Source: Ctena decussata (taxonomy: Eukaryota; Mollusca; Bivalvia; Lucinida; Lucinidae). From it: a stretch of 64,000 nucleotides of DNA. Below are positions 11,507 to 40,862 of this stretch, in pieces. Below the pieces are notes generated by a model. That model was given only the letters and a program-made list of their open reading frames with translations, was not told the DNA's origin and searched no databases. How positions within the stretch are numbered: position 1 is the stretch's first letter; the number at the start of each line of letters is the position of its first letter. Made by a program: the position numbers and the translations under genes. The DNA lies in assembly GCA_963989385.1 (NCBI GenBank), contig OZ022503.1:64206123-64270122 (forward strand), written 5' to 3'.

Positions 11507-12506
11507 AACTAGAGCAAGTGAGCAGGGGCTCACGTATACCCCCGGCCAGCACCACCCCCTAATAATGCATTTAATACAAAGCTTTGAAGCAAAAGTTAAT
11601 TAACAGACAGACAGGTGGACAATTTATAATAAACCCAGTGAAAGGCCTATAGACAGAAGCTAAAAGGTTCCATTTAAAATTTGCATAAGCAAAAATCATA
11701 CAAATTTAACACAAACTTTCAACACAAATTTGCATGTGTGTTGCCTTGACATTAAGTCAGCAGCAGCATCCGGATGATGTCAACAAATCAGTTTCAACCT
11801 AGAAGTAAACCTAGTAGCATAATAAAAGGTTTCATTGAAGTATATCTGAACTACAAGCACAAAATATGAATTGATATAAAACTTTAAGGCAAAGAGTATA
11901 CACATTTCAAAGTCTGTGACCTTGACATTCGGTCAGCAGCAGCATCCAGATAATGCAAACTAATTCCTTTCAACATAGAAGTGAACCTAGTAGCAATTGC
12001 AAAAGGTTCTATTCAAGAATATTAAAAATCTAAGCATAAAATACAACTTAACACAAAACTTTAACGCAAATAGTATACAAATTTCTAAGTCTGTGACCTT
12101 GACCTTTCATCAGCAGCAGCAGCCACATGATGCAAACTAATATGTATATATCCTGTACTAACACTAAGCACATATGAACAAGTAACAATTAAGTCTTTCA
12201 GAAAAAAACAGAGCAAAAGCAGAAACTTAACGCAAAACTTTAACACAGCTATTGTACAAATTTCGAAGTCTGTGACCTTGACCTTAGGCCAGCAGCAGCA
12301 TCCAGATGATGCAAATTAGTCAGTTTCCATCCTCTACTAAAATAGTAAGCATCTATGAACAAGTTCCAGTTAACAGAAGCAAAGTAAAAAACTTAACGCA
12401 AAACTTTAACGCAAATGTTAACTAACACACGGACGGACTAACGGACGGACGGACGGAAAGACGGACGAACGGACGGAAAGACAACTTCGTATGCCGGGGG
12501 TATAAT
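11507..12506 (+). mobile_element. Pearl-like element with ~175-bp tandem array
   Basis: It starts AACTAGAGCAAGTGAGC with GTATACCCCCGG and ends ATGCCGGGGGTATAAT, which pair. Four units of about 175 bp carry GTCTGTGACCTTGAC and CAGCAGCAGCATCC. A long GGAC microsatellite at 12425-12480 precedes the end. This is the classic layout of bivalve pearl elements. Confidence 0.88.
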
Positions 12507-13980
12507 CAACCAAAGACTGTTTGAACACCCAAATCACCATACAGACCTAAATACTCTCAAAAATGTCTAAACAACTGGTGTAGAAGAATGAATACCAGAT
12601 ATGTGGAATGTGCCTGCTCCTTTAGATGAGATACACAAGCTTGCAAAAGTCTCTCAGGATGACTAACTTATCAACTTTTTAACAGTATTTCTAGCAAAAC
12701 TGCAAACATTTAAACACTGTTAGAAACTCTGGCCAAATTATTTGGATTGTTAAATTTGTTTGCCTCCTGTTCTGGATGAAACAATTTCAGACATGTAGGA
12801 ATTACATGCCATTTTAATTTTTGCCTTCCTTCTCAGTGGAGGTCAATCCTGAATTGGAAGAGTTTGCTCCTGTAGGAATCTTTTTTTTCAGAGTAGACCC
12901 ATTTTGGAAGGGGTACATTGTCCACAGAAGCAAATGCAAAGTCATAAAAGTTGTCTCTCTTCCAAAAAATGGTGAAGCAGTCATGGCTATGTTCCCATAC
13001 ACCTTCAAGGGGCTTTTAGCTTTACAGTATCCTGAAACAAAGGGGGGCACTGTAATTACCCTAAATATTGGGACAGCTACTATAAACCAATTATGGTCAA
13101 ACCTGTCTTAAGAGGACTAGTCAGAGAATCACCTGCCTTTAAAAGCAACCTTGTAGTGGTCCGTTGCACCAAGATACAAAGAAAATGAGCCTGTATAATC
13201 TAAGTGGTCACCTGTCTTACCCTGCTCATGTTTTGTGTTCCCCTTAAGGTAAGTTTGACTGTACCGTAAATATCCTAAAATTTGAACCAGTTGAATTTAT
13301 CAGTACCATCAAGTGACATGCCAAAAGTTGTCAGTAAAATGGCAAACAGTGCAGACTCTGATCAGACCGGTCCCTTTAGGAGCAGTCTGATCTGGGTCTT
13401 CAATGTTTGAACTTACACTACTGTCCCAGTACTTTGGGTTGTTACAATAAAACAAGCAAGCTCTACATACTAAATGCAATACATACACACTGGCCCCATA
13501 TCACTAAAATATCGCTAAAATGTCATAATTAGAAGTAGCCCCATCACCACAACCTATGTTAAGCCTAACTAATGGTGGGTCTTGATTATTATGGGGTTTC
13601 AAATCAGCTGAAACTTCTGGAAATATCTTTGCCCAATACAAAATCTTTTTTTAAGGGAGAACCTTTGAAACTTTTCTTATCTCTCAATTACCGCACCATG
13701 AAAAGGGATCTCCTTTCAATCATTTTCAAAGATGTTCAAAACAGTTTCTAGTTTGGTTTTTTTTTTTTTTTTTTTTTTGGAGAAATATAAAATAAACAGC
13801 AAACTTTTTCACCCAAAACTTGGCTTATCAAGAGGATGATGAACATGAATATAGCATACATTTAATTGTAAAGTAATGAAATACAGGTCAGATAAATTTG
13901 CCATATTGGGCTGTAAATATTACTAACCCAAGTCAAAGGCTAAATTGTAAAATTTCTAGAGTGACCTATATGGTCATTTT
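12507..13980. other. Non-coding stretch with hairpin-MITE pieces
   Basis: Holds a family F hairpin MITE copy (about 12815-13010, GAGTAGACCC block), a short inverted piece with AACAGTGCAGACTCTGATC at 13350, and a T run at 13758-13779. No exon found. Confidence 0.5.
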
Positions 13981-14595
13981 GTGTTTCCTATTCTGAAATT
14001 TGAGAGTAACCAATATGGTTGTTGTGTTTCCAATTTCTGAAATTTGGAGAGTAACTAATATGGTTGTGTTGCTTTTCCTATTCAGAAATAATCTGGACAG
14101 TAACAAATATAGTCCATGTTGCTTTTTGGAGAGTAACCAATATGGTTGTGCAGCTTTTCCTATTCTGAAACTTTGAGTGTAATGGCTGTGTTGCTTTTTT
14201 TATTCTGAAATAATTTGGAGACTAACCAATAAGGTTGTGTTGCTTTTCCTATTCTGAAATAATATGGAGAGTAACCAATATGGTTGTGTTGCTTTTCCCA
14301 TTCTAAAATTTGGAGAGTAACCAATATGGTTGTGGTGCTTTTCCTATTCTGAAATTTGGAGAATAACCAATATGGTTGTGTTGCTTTTCCTATTCTGAAA
14401 TAATATGGAGAGTAACCAATATGGTTGTGTTGCTTTTCCCATTCTAAAATTTGGAGAGTAACCAATATGGTTGTGGTGCTTTTCCTATTCTGAAATTTGG
14501 AGAATAACCAATATGGTTGTGGTGCTTTTCCTATTCTGATATTTGTAGAAAAGCCAGTATGGTTGTGTCGCTTTTCCTTTTCTAACATTTGGAGA
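13960..14595. repeat. 46-bp tandem array, first part
   Basis: About a dozen units with GAGAGTAACCAATATGGTTG and GCTTTTCCTATTCTGAAAT, period about 46-50 bp. Open reading through it is a by-product of the repeat. The array resumes at about 15903. Confidence 0.9.
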
Positions 14596-15902
14596 GTATC
14601 GCGGAAGGATGAAAATTCACCGGTGATGTGATTTCACCGGTAGCATTGAATCTTACATTTTTGTTTGTCTCACATGCCTTTCTCGTGACCAACACGTGAT
14701 AAATGTTGGTAAACATGAAGCCTTCTTGCGGAAAATATTTTGGGCCTACACAGGAGTTAGTTTGGAGATTAAACATAAACACTTTATACTGCCCTCTTTT
14801 TTATAAATTTTGCTTAATCCCGAAGTTCCATCAGCTTCATCATCAAATTAAACCTGTTGTTAGTGATTACAACTCGCTCAGCTTTCGTCGTTTGCAAGAA
14901 ATATGTTTGACAGTTAGCATGTGGTCCTGCTCGATAACGTCACAAGTATACTGTTAAAAAAAGTTATGTCACAAAATGTAGGGGTGCTTATAAAGGAATT
15001 AAATATTGCAAAAGTATGTTAAATCAATATTTCTTCACTTCATCTGCAAATATCTCAACAAAAATCTTAATGTGTATTACAATTTTATAAAAGGTGCTAT
15101 TTCAGGTTCTAAGTATACCATGTTGTAAAACTCAAGCTGAATTTTTTTTTTTTTTTTTTGTAATGAAATAATATTGTGCATTCAGGTTATGATTTTTTTC
15201 TCTATCAGGGATCTCCCCAGACCATTAAGGCATGTCGCTTTCAACATGCCTTCCTCTTCAATTTCCCTTGCAACATGCCTTAATTTCCAATGAAAATTTA
15301 TAAAAGTGCTACTATTTTCATTTCTGAGCCAGTTAAATTGTTTTAAAAGCATTAAGGATCATCAATATATTATTTATAATGCAAATTTAGGCTAATTTTG
15401 ACAATTTTGCATTGCTACATTAAGGATTTAAAAAATTGTTCAACAGGTCAAAATCTGATTTCTGTGCTAAAAGCGACATGCCTTCTGAAATTTCTGGGGA
15501 GAACACTGTCTATAATATCCAAACATCTGCTAAACATAAGCTTAATTTCAATTAAATACACTTGTGCCCCTGTACAGATGCATAAAAATGTTTCAAAATC
15601 ATTTCTTGTCGTGTGATAATGTTTACAAACCTCATGTAACATAAATTTTGATAATCAGTATAGTTAATGATGACGTCGGCGAAAATATATCACGTCACTG
15701 ACAGCTAACACGAGGTCGGTGCCCATTTTTGTTTACAGTCTACATGCATATTTGGAAAGGAAAAATGTCTAATTTTTGAAGATTTATTCAGGGTTAAATA
15801 GGAACCAGGTGAGTATATCTATTGTTTGATTGCTGATGTAATAAAATGGTATAGGTGAAGAATTCCCTATACCGGCCAATTCTCATCCCACCGGGATACT
15901 TA
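14596..15902. mobile_element. Insertion in the 46-bp array with imperfect TIRs
   Basis: The left end AGTATCGCGGAAGGATGAAA and the right end, inverted, AGTATCCCGGTGGGATGAGA match imperfectly over about 30 bp, and array units lie on both sides. Within it, 15209-15512 is a smaller element with TTAAGGCATGTCGCTTT facing AAAGCGACATGCCTT and CTCCCCAG facing CTGGGGAG. No coding region is recognised. Confidence 0.65.
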
Positions 15903-16065
15903 TCTGAAAATTTAAGAGTGGCCACTATGGCTGTGTTGTGCTTCCTACATCTGAAATTCTGATGTAACCAAAATGGTTGCTTTCTCTTCCCAAATTTGGA
16001 TTTCCCAAATCTGAATTTTCAGAGTTACAGTTGTTTTACATTTCCAATGTAAAAAGTAAGGATAT
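15903..16065. repeat. 46-bp tandem array, second part
   Basis: Diverged units with GTGGCCACTATGGCTGTGTT and ACCAAAATGGTTGC, continuing the array interrupted at 14595. Confidence 0.7.
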
Positions 16066-17111
16066 CTAGAATAGCAAGCAGTTAGTGTTTTAGATCATTC
16101 AGCAGTTCCACTTACACACTCTCTTCTTCAGTATTATAACAACTAAAATGAAAATGGAATTAAACACAATTATCAGCAGTCAGAAGAACTTCTAGAAGAA
16201 CATGACGAAATGACTGATGAGTCAGATGAGTTGCAGCACACAAAAAAGGTATTTAAGGAGAATGGATACACTTTCAGGGGAAGCAACTCTGCCATTTTCA
16301 CCTCCCTTCTCAATAGGGGACAACTCTTAAAAGAATTTGCTCCTGCTGGGGCAAATTTTTTCCTTTAAGAGTAGACCCCAGTTTGGAAGGGTTGTTTCAT
16401 CCAAGGAAGCAAACAGGAAGTCATGAAAGTTGTTCCCCTTTTTTGTTAAAATGGCAGAGAAACATGGAGGTGTACCCATCTGCACGAGCAGCTCTAATCT
16501 GTCTGTGACTCCATGAAGTCTTACAAGAGCCTTCATTGTCCACATATATTGTGTGCGAACAGCAAAGGCTCTGATCAGACTGCACAGATGTGCAGGCTGG
16601 GTCAGCTGATTCTTCTGTGTTGGCTTTTGTGTTAAGCATTGCACCTTTTTTGTATGACAATTTAAATCAAGCAATGAAAATGAAAAAATTCCCCAATATC
16701 CCTATTATCAAAGGATAACTGAACTGCATAAGACCAACAGAATTTTCTTCATCTGGAACAATAATACATGCTTTACAACTAAAAAGTAATAACCATCACC
16801 AGTTAGGGTATTTACTGTGCTACAAAAACCTTAGACCTAAAACTGCCCCCCTCTCCCATCCCCCAACCACCAGTAGCTTAGGTTTACTATTTTGGCCTTC
16901 TGCCAATTGTACTATGTTCCATGCAAGTAGGATCTTCATCAGAAGCAATATTTTTATCACCAGAACAACACAGTATGCTTCATACATGCATTCCTTTGAC
17001 CACACTTAATATAGCATTCCTTTGACCACACTTTATATATGCAAAATAAACTGAGATTTCTATATAAAATGTACATCTAAAAGCTGAAAATATAACCAAT
17101 TTCAATACTGT

Positions 17112-17276
17112 AGAGCTCCAGATAAGGGGTGTCAAATGATAATTATTATACCTCTGTAAAAACATACATTGTGACCCCTAATTTGAACAGCCTCATAGAG
17201 GCAGTTCAAATGAGGGGTCAGAATGAATGTTTCCATCCCCAAATTATACTAGAAAGCTCACATTATCTGGAGTCCT
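17112..17276. mobile_element. Palindromic MITE, family A, diverged copy
   Basis: Outer ends AGAGCTCCAGATAAG and CATTATCTGGAGTC pair. The centre pairs GTGACCCCTAATTTGAAC with GTTCAAATGAGGGGTCA. Confidence 0.75.
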
Positions 17277-17720
17277 ACAATAAACACAAAATTAAAAGGG
17301 AAACAATAAACTTAACAACAACAACAAGCAAGAATAAAAAGCACAACTGAATACAAGAAGGAGAGATAAGCAGAAAATACCTTTGGAGTGCTTTCCCTTT
17401 CAGAAGACTTTGAAAAGATATAAAGATATCAAAGAACAAGTACAATCTTCTCCATCGTAAGAAAGAGTGCTACTTTAAAGACTCAAATCAGCCTGGGCCT
17501 TTGCCTATACAGATCAGATGAGTCCCCAGATAGATGATGCAACAAATGCACACTATACAGCATGGTCAAACCTGGTAAACAAGCAGTTCCATTCCAACCT
17601 GGAAATTACTAAGTCAAGCGTCTGTATATAGTTAGCCAAAATATAACAATGCTATTCAACCCATATATATGTAAAGCATATCTGAGAAACATTTTTTTTT
17701 GAAGTAAAGGAACTTTAGGA

Positions 17721-17792
17721 GTTATCATAAAACTACTGAAAGTGGCCAAACCGAAATTTCGGTTTGGCCACTTTCAGGAGTTTTGTGATAAC
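17721..17792. repeat. Nearly perfect 36-bp-arm palindrome
   Basis: Arms run from GTTATCATAAAACT through GTGGCCAAACCGAAA to the axis at 17756/17757 and back. No spacer is present. Confidence 0.9.
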
Positions 17793-19917
17793 TTAACCAG
17801 TTTATCTTTTGCAAAGCTAAAATTTTGTATAAACATACTTTACATACATATAATTTGAATAGCATTATTATATTTTTGCTACCTATTTGCAGAATCTGGA
17901 ACTTCTATTTCCAAGTAGGAACTGAAATGAGTATTTACCAAGCATGATGGTTGTGCAGGTTAATCTGAGCCTTAGCTGTTCAGATGTTTTCTTAAGATGC
18001 AGTTTGTAATATAAATTTTAGGTATTAAAGAAATGCTCCCTCTGGTTAATATAAAATAGGTTGTGAGAATTTTAAAGCAAATTCTAATTTCATTTTTTAA
18101 GGTAAATGGGTACACCTCCATATTTTCCCACCATTATAACAAAGGGAAATAACTTCTGTGACATCCTGTTGGCTTCCCTGGATGATCAGGCCCTTAAAAA
18201 ATAAGGTCTACTCTGAAAGGAAGAATTTGATCCTGGGAACAAATTCTTTCCTTTAAGAGTTGACTCTTATTGAGAAGGGAGGCAAATATGATAATAGCAG
18301 AGTTGCTCCCCCCTGAAAGTGTCCCCATGCACCTTATGGGTCATCAAGTATCAAACACCGTGGTAAGTATAGGTTGTGCTTCTTAGTCTAACAACCAACA
18401 AAGATCTAATTCAAGTAAAGTCTAGTTGGGATTTACAGTTAGAACCAAGGAATACAAAATAATCTAAACCTTAGTGATTTAGATTTAATTTAAACTTTTC
18501 AGCTACCAAGACTACATTAAAGAGACTGCTAGAAGCAAATTTTCCTTTTTCAAATTGCATTCAGAATTCTTTCTCCAGCTACTACTAGTAGAATGAATTA
18601 GCTTTTGGTTGCCATCTACATCCATTGATTGCATGTGGAAGCACACACCTAATTGTATCATAATCCTAAGATCTTGAGTAGCTTTGCTTGGCTTGAAATA
18701 TTTTCAAAATGGCATCGTGTATAACCATTATCAAGGTGAATGGGTACATGTCAATGTTTTTCAGCCATTCAAGGGAAACAACTTCTGTGACTTCCTCTTT
18801 TCTTCCCTGACGGTGTCCTTCCAAACTGTGGTCTACTCTTACAGAAAAGAATTTGCTCTAAGGAGAACAAATTCTGCCAAGGTGACAACAACAGCTCTTC
18901 TTGTACGTTTGAACAGGCTGATAATCATTCTACATAAAACAGGTTGTAACTACCAGTGCTATGGTACTAAAAGCTACCAACTCCATTTTGAATTTTAACC
19001 TTAACTCCCGAATGAAACACTGGTAATCAGTTGGTAAATACCAAAGCTGTACTGGAAGAATTCTGAGTGCACTTATGTGTTAGTTCTTGGTTAGATATTT
19101 TGAATTTCATAGCTCAGTATCAGAATATTTCCCCCCGTTCTTATCCCACACAGGTCATAAGGGGTGGGCCATGGGAACACACCAAAATCAACTGCTGAAG
19201 ATAAGTGGGTCCTCAATATAGTTTAATTTGCACTGTATTTTGGTCCAAAAGCTGCTAAAGACAGCTGTCCCCTTAATAGGGAGACATCTTAAGATGTAAG
19301 GGTACACCGCAACCCTTGTCTGCCTTTTTCTTGTTTTTCAAAGTGAAACAACTTTTGTGACTTCCTGTGTGCTTCCCTGGTCGATGAAGCCCTTCCAATT
19401 CTAAAAGGAGGCCAACTCTTCAACTTACTTCCTAAGGCATAGTTTAATTTTAGAAACTGCTGATATAACTAAAAAGAATTGTTAGATGACAACGTCACAA
19501 GGGAGCACACCTTAAGGGAGCTAATGTCTGTGAAACTACAAACTAGACAATCACAATTACAATCACTATTAGCAATACTCTTTTTAAAATCCAACCATAA
19601 AAAACAGCCATGTGACATGCTTACAAATTCCTGGTGACATTTGACAACTTGAAATACATATAAAAAATCAAATGAATTACAACTGTAAAACTTGATGCAG
19701 GGCAGAAGCAGAGGTCTACAAAAGCAAGAATTTTAAGGATTGTTATAATTTCTGCATAAAAATATATGTTGTGACCCCTCATTATAACTGTCATATTCAG
19801 GAAGTTCCAATGAGGGATCACAACATAAGGTTTAGATTAGAAATAAAAAAATATCCCAAAATATCCTCAAAACCCCATCTTTTCCAAGCCTCTGCAGGAG
19901 GACTTGAGTTTACTTAC

Positions 19918-36268
<16,351 letters not shown>

Positions 36269-36427
36269 TTTAAATTCCTGGTTGTCTCATCTGTCTAGTG
36301 AATCTACCAAAAGAGAGGAAATACCATTAACCACTAAATATTTATGAGAGTTTATTTTGCTTTGCTAATATTTGCAAATCTATTGGTTCAGAAAAAAAGG
36401 TCTGGTGAACTTTTATCTCTGCATAAA

Positions 36428-36630
36428 CAGAGCTCTAGATACGAGGGAGTATTTGGTGATAATTAGGGATAATTTTTATTAATTCTGCATAAAAACATAT
36501 CTTGTGACCCCTCATCTGAACCGTCTCATCAAGACGGTTCAGATGAGGGGTCATAACATATGATTTCAATGAGAAATAAGAAAAATATCCTTTAATTATC
36601 ATCAAATAACCCCTCTTATCTAGAGCCCTG
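36428..36630. mobile_element. Palindromic MITE, family A
   Basis: Ends CAGAGCTCTAGATACGAGG and CTCTTATCTAGAGCCCTG. Centre hairpin ATCTGAACCGTCTCATCAAG and its complement. It lies 160 bp upstream of the WDR7 start codon in gene sense. Confidence 0.88.
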
Positions 36631-37037
36631 ATAAATTATAAAGTGACAACCAGCAAGTAGGCATATCATAAAAATTCTGAAATTGGGACACCAAGAGTAC
36701 TTACAGTAACTGTCCTAAAGTGAGGCAGTATTGTTCTACAATGCATAAATGCATCAAAAAATGCAGATGGTATGGTAAACAGTGCAGACCCTGACCAGAT
36801 CGCTCCTTGTCTGACCTGGATCTCCACTCTGTCCCAATACTTGGAATTTTTAAAGTACAATGTTGAAGCTATACTGTATAAACTTTCAAAGCAATGCCAT
36901 GATATTGAATACGGGCTCCATTATAAGTAAGATTCTGAGGACAATATATGTTTTCTTATTCCTCTCATGAAGCATAGGTTGCTACCCCTCCTTAGAACCG
37001 TCTTGGCGAGACAGTTCTACTGAAGGGTCATAACATA

Positions 37038-38763
37038 CAGTACACGCAACGTGAAGACTTGATCTGACACGCTCTCGCGTGACACTTAAAATCGCGAGGA
37101 AGGGATTAAAATCCACGAGATTCTCTCGCAACTCTCACGCATTTCACACTAAACTTCCTCGCGTGTTTGAAAATCGCCACGTTCCACGCAAGAAAATTCC
37201 TCGCATCTCGCTTGAAATTCATAGAGTGATGTATGCGAGAAACTTCCTCGCATCACGCGTGGAATTTTGTCCAGGTAGGTACATGTACAGTAAATGCAAG
37301 TTTCTTTACAAGTACATATACCTTTACAGACAATGCATATGATTCGCAATGCATTTTTTTTTCGGCGCTGATAACGGTTCAATTAATACATAGTAAGCGA
37401 GTTACGCGGCAAGGTAATTAGTGAGGCTTATGTTTGAAAGAATATTGTTAATAGGTTAGTTAGATGACACAGACAAAAAATTTCGCTCAGCCGCCACCGA
37501 TAATAGCCCAATCCATGTCAAAACAGTCACAAAGATCAAAGCGTTTCGATCAGCTTTTGAACTCAAAGATATAGCCGCTAGTGGCACGTGCCGATTAACC
37601 AATATAAACTTTCTGATGTAAGAGCTGTCAAGTTTCCATTAAAAGCGCACGCGACAACAATGACTTGATTAGCAAATGGGCTGTCTCAAAGGTGATTGAC
37701 GTCCACTTATCCACTCTCTGAAATATGCAAATTTGTAAACCTGTTGGTTTGACAGCTAAAAAAAAAATTACGTCACAGCTGCATCCTCTTAATCAGTTCA
37801 TTCATGAAATATGGAAAATATGATTTTGCGTCGTGGATCAATAGTCAAAGTGTTTGGATTTTAAAAATGCATCAAAATGAAGGAAAAATAAGAGGTGAGA
37901 AGTTTGTTTTTATTCCGATCTCCGCGTGGCAAAATCACATTATCTATATGAAAAACGAAACTGATTCTGCTGCGCGGAAAAATTCTCAAAGTATTCGGAC
38001 TAATAAACATAATATCTGTATTCATATTTAGAGGTGACTGGACGCATTCAGGGCCTTCGCCATAATAAAATGTGAAGACGGTAGCATTTGTTGAAATACG
38101 TAAACACTGCACGTTTATAGGTCAGTCTCGTGCCTTGACATCAATGGACGCCGCCCAGAGCACAAAATGGTGAAAGGAATCTTATTCCATACGCAGATAG
38201 TATTTATTAGGATCAGCCTGCGCAGTATTAAATACAATGCGACAAACTGGTATGCTTTACGCGTCATAGCGTGAGCGGTTTATGCTGTCTATTTGTTCGG
38301 CACTTTCGGTTATTTCCGGAATGGCGGAAATTGCCGATCGTAATTTTTGCCGCTAAAATTTTTTGAGTTGGCGTCAAAAAAGACCAGTCGGATGGAAACC
38401 GGAATCACACAACTTTTTTTTAGGCCCAATGTAAAAATATAAATGAATTACCTGTACAACATATAATGACCTGTGAAATTGACAGGAATCGTTAATCCTT
38501 TCCACTTGAAAACACGCGTCACGCATGATTAAGTTTGGCGCCGATGACTCACCTGAGCATACATGGAGTTAATACTTTCTCTCGAAAGTTGCGTGTCTCG
38601 CGTGAAAAGAAATTGTTTTCTCGCGAGTTTAACGTCACGCATCTCGCGAGTGTCTCGCATCTCCCACGCATTTCACACGCAAAAACCCCACTAAACTTTC
38701 ACGGAAAAGATTAGAATTTCTCGCGAGAGCGTGTCAGATCAAGTCTTCACGTTGCGTGTACTG
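37038..38763. mobile_element. 1.7-kb TIR element with perfect 42-bp ends
   Basis: The left end starts CAGTACACGCAACGTGAAGA and the right end is its exact inverse over 42 bp, with TA on both sides (37036-37037, 38764-38765). Subterminal zones are rich in CTCGCG, CGCGAG and CACGCATTTCACAC motifs. The 1-kb interior has no recognised coding region. CAG...CTG ends with TA duplication fit a Tc1-mariner/pogo-type element mobilised in trans. Confidence 0.88.
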
Positions 38764-39489
38764 TATTTTATCAAGACTTAGCTGAATTATCTCTTATCTG
38801 AACCTCTGACTGAAACAAAACAGTATTGCATCCCACATTGCACTAATGTTGATACACTGTTCTTTCAACTTTTTGTGCCCACATGGTATTTTGTTGCAAA
38901 CTTCTAGAACATGCTTATAATTCTGAGATAAGAAAATCACAAATTAAAAAACACAATCAAATAAAGCACAATACATGTATAAATATATGTCTCTCTTGTC
39001 ACTCCATGGGACCAAGAATTTGCTTTGAGATTACAGTGTTCCGGATAAGAGGAGTATCAAAGTTTAATGATATTTCTGTGATATTTTTTCTTAGTTCTCA
39101 ACAGTTTTTTTGAGAACCTTCACTAGATCTGCTTAGCCAAGGTAGTTCTGATGTGTTGTCACAAAAGGTTAAAGAGACTTAATGAGTTGGTAAACATTTG
39201 CTTCAATAAATGTCCATATATCTTTACAGAAAATTAATAGAAATTATCTCAGAATTATCCTCACACATTCCTTTTATCTGAAGCTCTCAGATAACAGTAG
39301 CTGATATACAATGTTTCACGAGTACTATCACCTTCACTTTTGACCAGGACTCAAACCCAGGGCCTCTCACTTACCATGGGAGCACCGTGCCACCAGTGCT
39401 CCCGAGCCACTTGGTCCACCTTAAACATTTATACTTCAATCAAGGTATATAACCTGACTGAGATATATACCTAGAATTATGTTTCTCCC
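38764..39489. other. Intergenic stretch
   Basis: Holds a diverged family A MITE (about 39035-39300) with an internal insertion, and at 39345-39415 a segment with GACTCAAACCCAGGGCC that may be the B box of a minus-strand tRNA-derived SINE. Nothing coding. Confidence 0.4.
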
Positions 39490-40459
39490 TAACCTGATGC
39501 ACCAGTCATTAGCAACTCTGGCTACCCAAGGGCTGGGAAATAGTGGGGACTGACTTTTCTCTCTGCAAAGCCCCAGTAGACACTCAGCACTGTATGGACA
39601 AATATCTGATCAAATCCCTTCTAAAAGCTCCCACCCCCAAGGGATGTTCAACAGCTGGGATTACTATCAGTTTTGTCAGCTCATCAAAAGCCTCGCCCAG
39701 CTCTGGGCTGGATATTACCTCAGTAAAAACAAGTTTCAATTTTCATGAATTAGAAACTTTCTTTCTGAAATAATTTGGGTCTAGAGCTGGACTAATCAAA
39801 TGCCCCACATATACATGGCACTGCAAGAATAACACTTAGGTAACTAGAAAATGTGTTTGCAAACACTATGCCCCCAACCATATGCCTGACCCAAAAAAGG
39901 GATGGGTCACTGAAGGGAATGGTCTGTATAAAAAAACAGGGAAGGGGCACTGAAGGGAATGGTCTGTATTAAAAAACAAACTAGAAAATATGCTTGTAAA
40001 ACACTATTCCCCTAACCATATGCATGACCCTAAATAGGGTACGTCACTGAAGGAAACGGTCTGTATTAAAAAGCACAAATTAATTAACAACAGACCCACA
40101 GAACTTCCTCTTACAATGTTGATTCTCACTAAGTCCCAAAATTGGCATAATTTAGTCAAAAGTATACAGAATTGGCTCAAAAGTTAATCAGGTCATCCTT
40201 CTTTATGTATTGGTGACGACAAGTCTGACAGAAACAAAAAGAAATGTATCCCCTCATTTTTCATTAAATCTGCAAATAAAATTTCAAGATCGTGCTGGAA
40301 ACAGTTCCTTAGCCAGGTGAACAGACCAATAGATCCAAACCAATATGCCTCCTCAACTTCTTCAAAGTTGGCGGCATTAAAACATACTTAAGCCCCGCTA
40401 GCGGCAGCAGTTCCTCGCCCCCTGGGGTAGCCCAGGTTGCAAATGACTGGTGCATATAA
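39490..40459. mobile_element. TIR element containing a pearl-like element
   Basis: The left end TGATGCACCAGTCATTAGCA with TGGCTACCCAAGG faces the right end TGCAAATGACTGGTGCAT with GGGTAGCCCAGG. Inside, 39842-40381 starts AACTAGAAAATGTG with AACACTATGCCCCCAAC and ends GTTGGCGGCATTAA, again a paired pearl-like layout with partly duplicated GAAGGGAATGGTCTGTAT units. Confidence 0.7.
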
Positions 40460-40689
40460 AACAAAGCAAATGAATTATGCTCCTCTGTGAAGCAATCTGC
40501 TCACAGAGTAATCAATATCATAACACTTTCCCTTATAGTAGTTGTCATTGCATATTACCAGTGGCACAAACAACAGAGGCCAACAGCTGTCAGTCAGACA
40601 AAAATCTTTATAATTATTACCAGCTAGGCCATTTTTCATGGAAATATGCAGATTATACAGGTGGTTACCATAAAACTACATCGATCCAG

Positions 40690-40862
40690 GATTTTCTGCG
40701 ATCATCATGAGACGAAGCTTCCGAAACGAGAGAAAGTTTGTTAATTTTTGCCAATTGAAAACAGTCAGGTGCATAATTTATGAAACCGGAAGTGCCTAGC
40801 AACAGCTAAAAGACTTTATTACACGTAAACAAAATAGTACCCAAGAGCTTTGAAAAAGTAAG
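40690..40862. promoter_or_regulatory. Possible promoter / first-exon region upstream of WDR7
   Basis: A short stretch free of recognisable repeats holds an ETS-type site (CCGGAAGTG) next to CTAGCAAC, which resembles an RFX X-box half site. A good plus-strand splice donor (AAAAAGTAAGTATGG) follows at about 40857. On the minus strand this would suit a 5' UTR exon of WDR7, 4.5 kb upstream of the ATG. On the plus strand it could be the first exon of a divergent transcript. This is motif evidence only. Confidence 0.3.

Larger units (their letters stand above)
16066..19917. other. Repeat-rich non-coding DNA below WDR7 exon 7
   Basis: Contains family F hairpin MITE copies at about 16250-16470, 18100-18345, 18730-18890 and 19300-19430, family A copies at 17112-17276 and about 19730-19870, and a perfect hairpin at 17721-17792. 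Probably WDR7 intron 7. No further WDR7 exon was recognised. Confidence 0.5.

Noticed and set aside
12821..13111. 96-residue plus-strand open frame
   Set aside because: Most of it is a family F MITE copy; the same peptide-like stretches occur at other MITE copies.
14160..14588. 142-residue minus-strand open frame
   Set aside because: It is a read-through of the 46-bp tandem array; the peptide simply repeats with the DNA period.
37804..38112. Open frames in the interior of the 1.7-kb TIR element
   Set aside because: Short, overlapping on both strands, with no recognised transposase motif.
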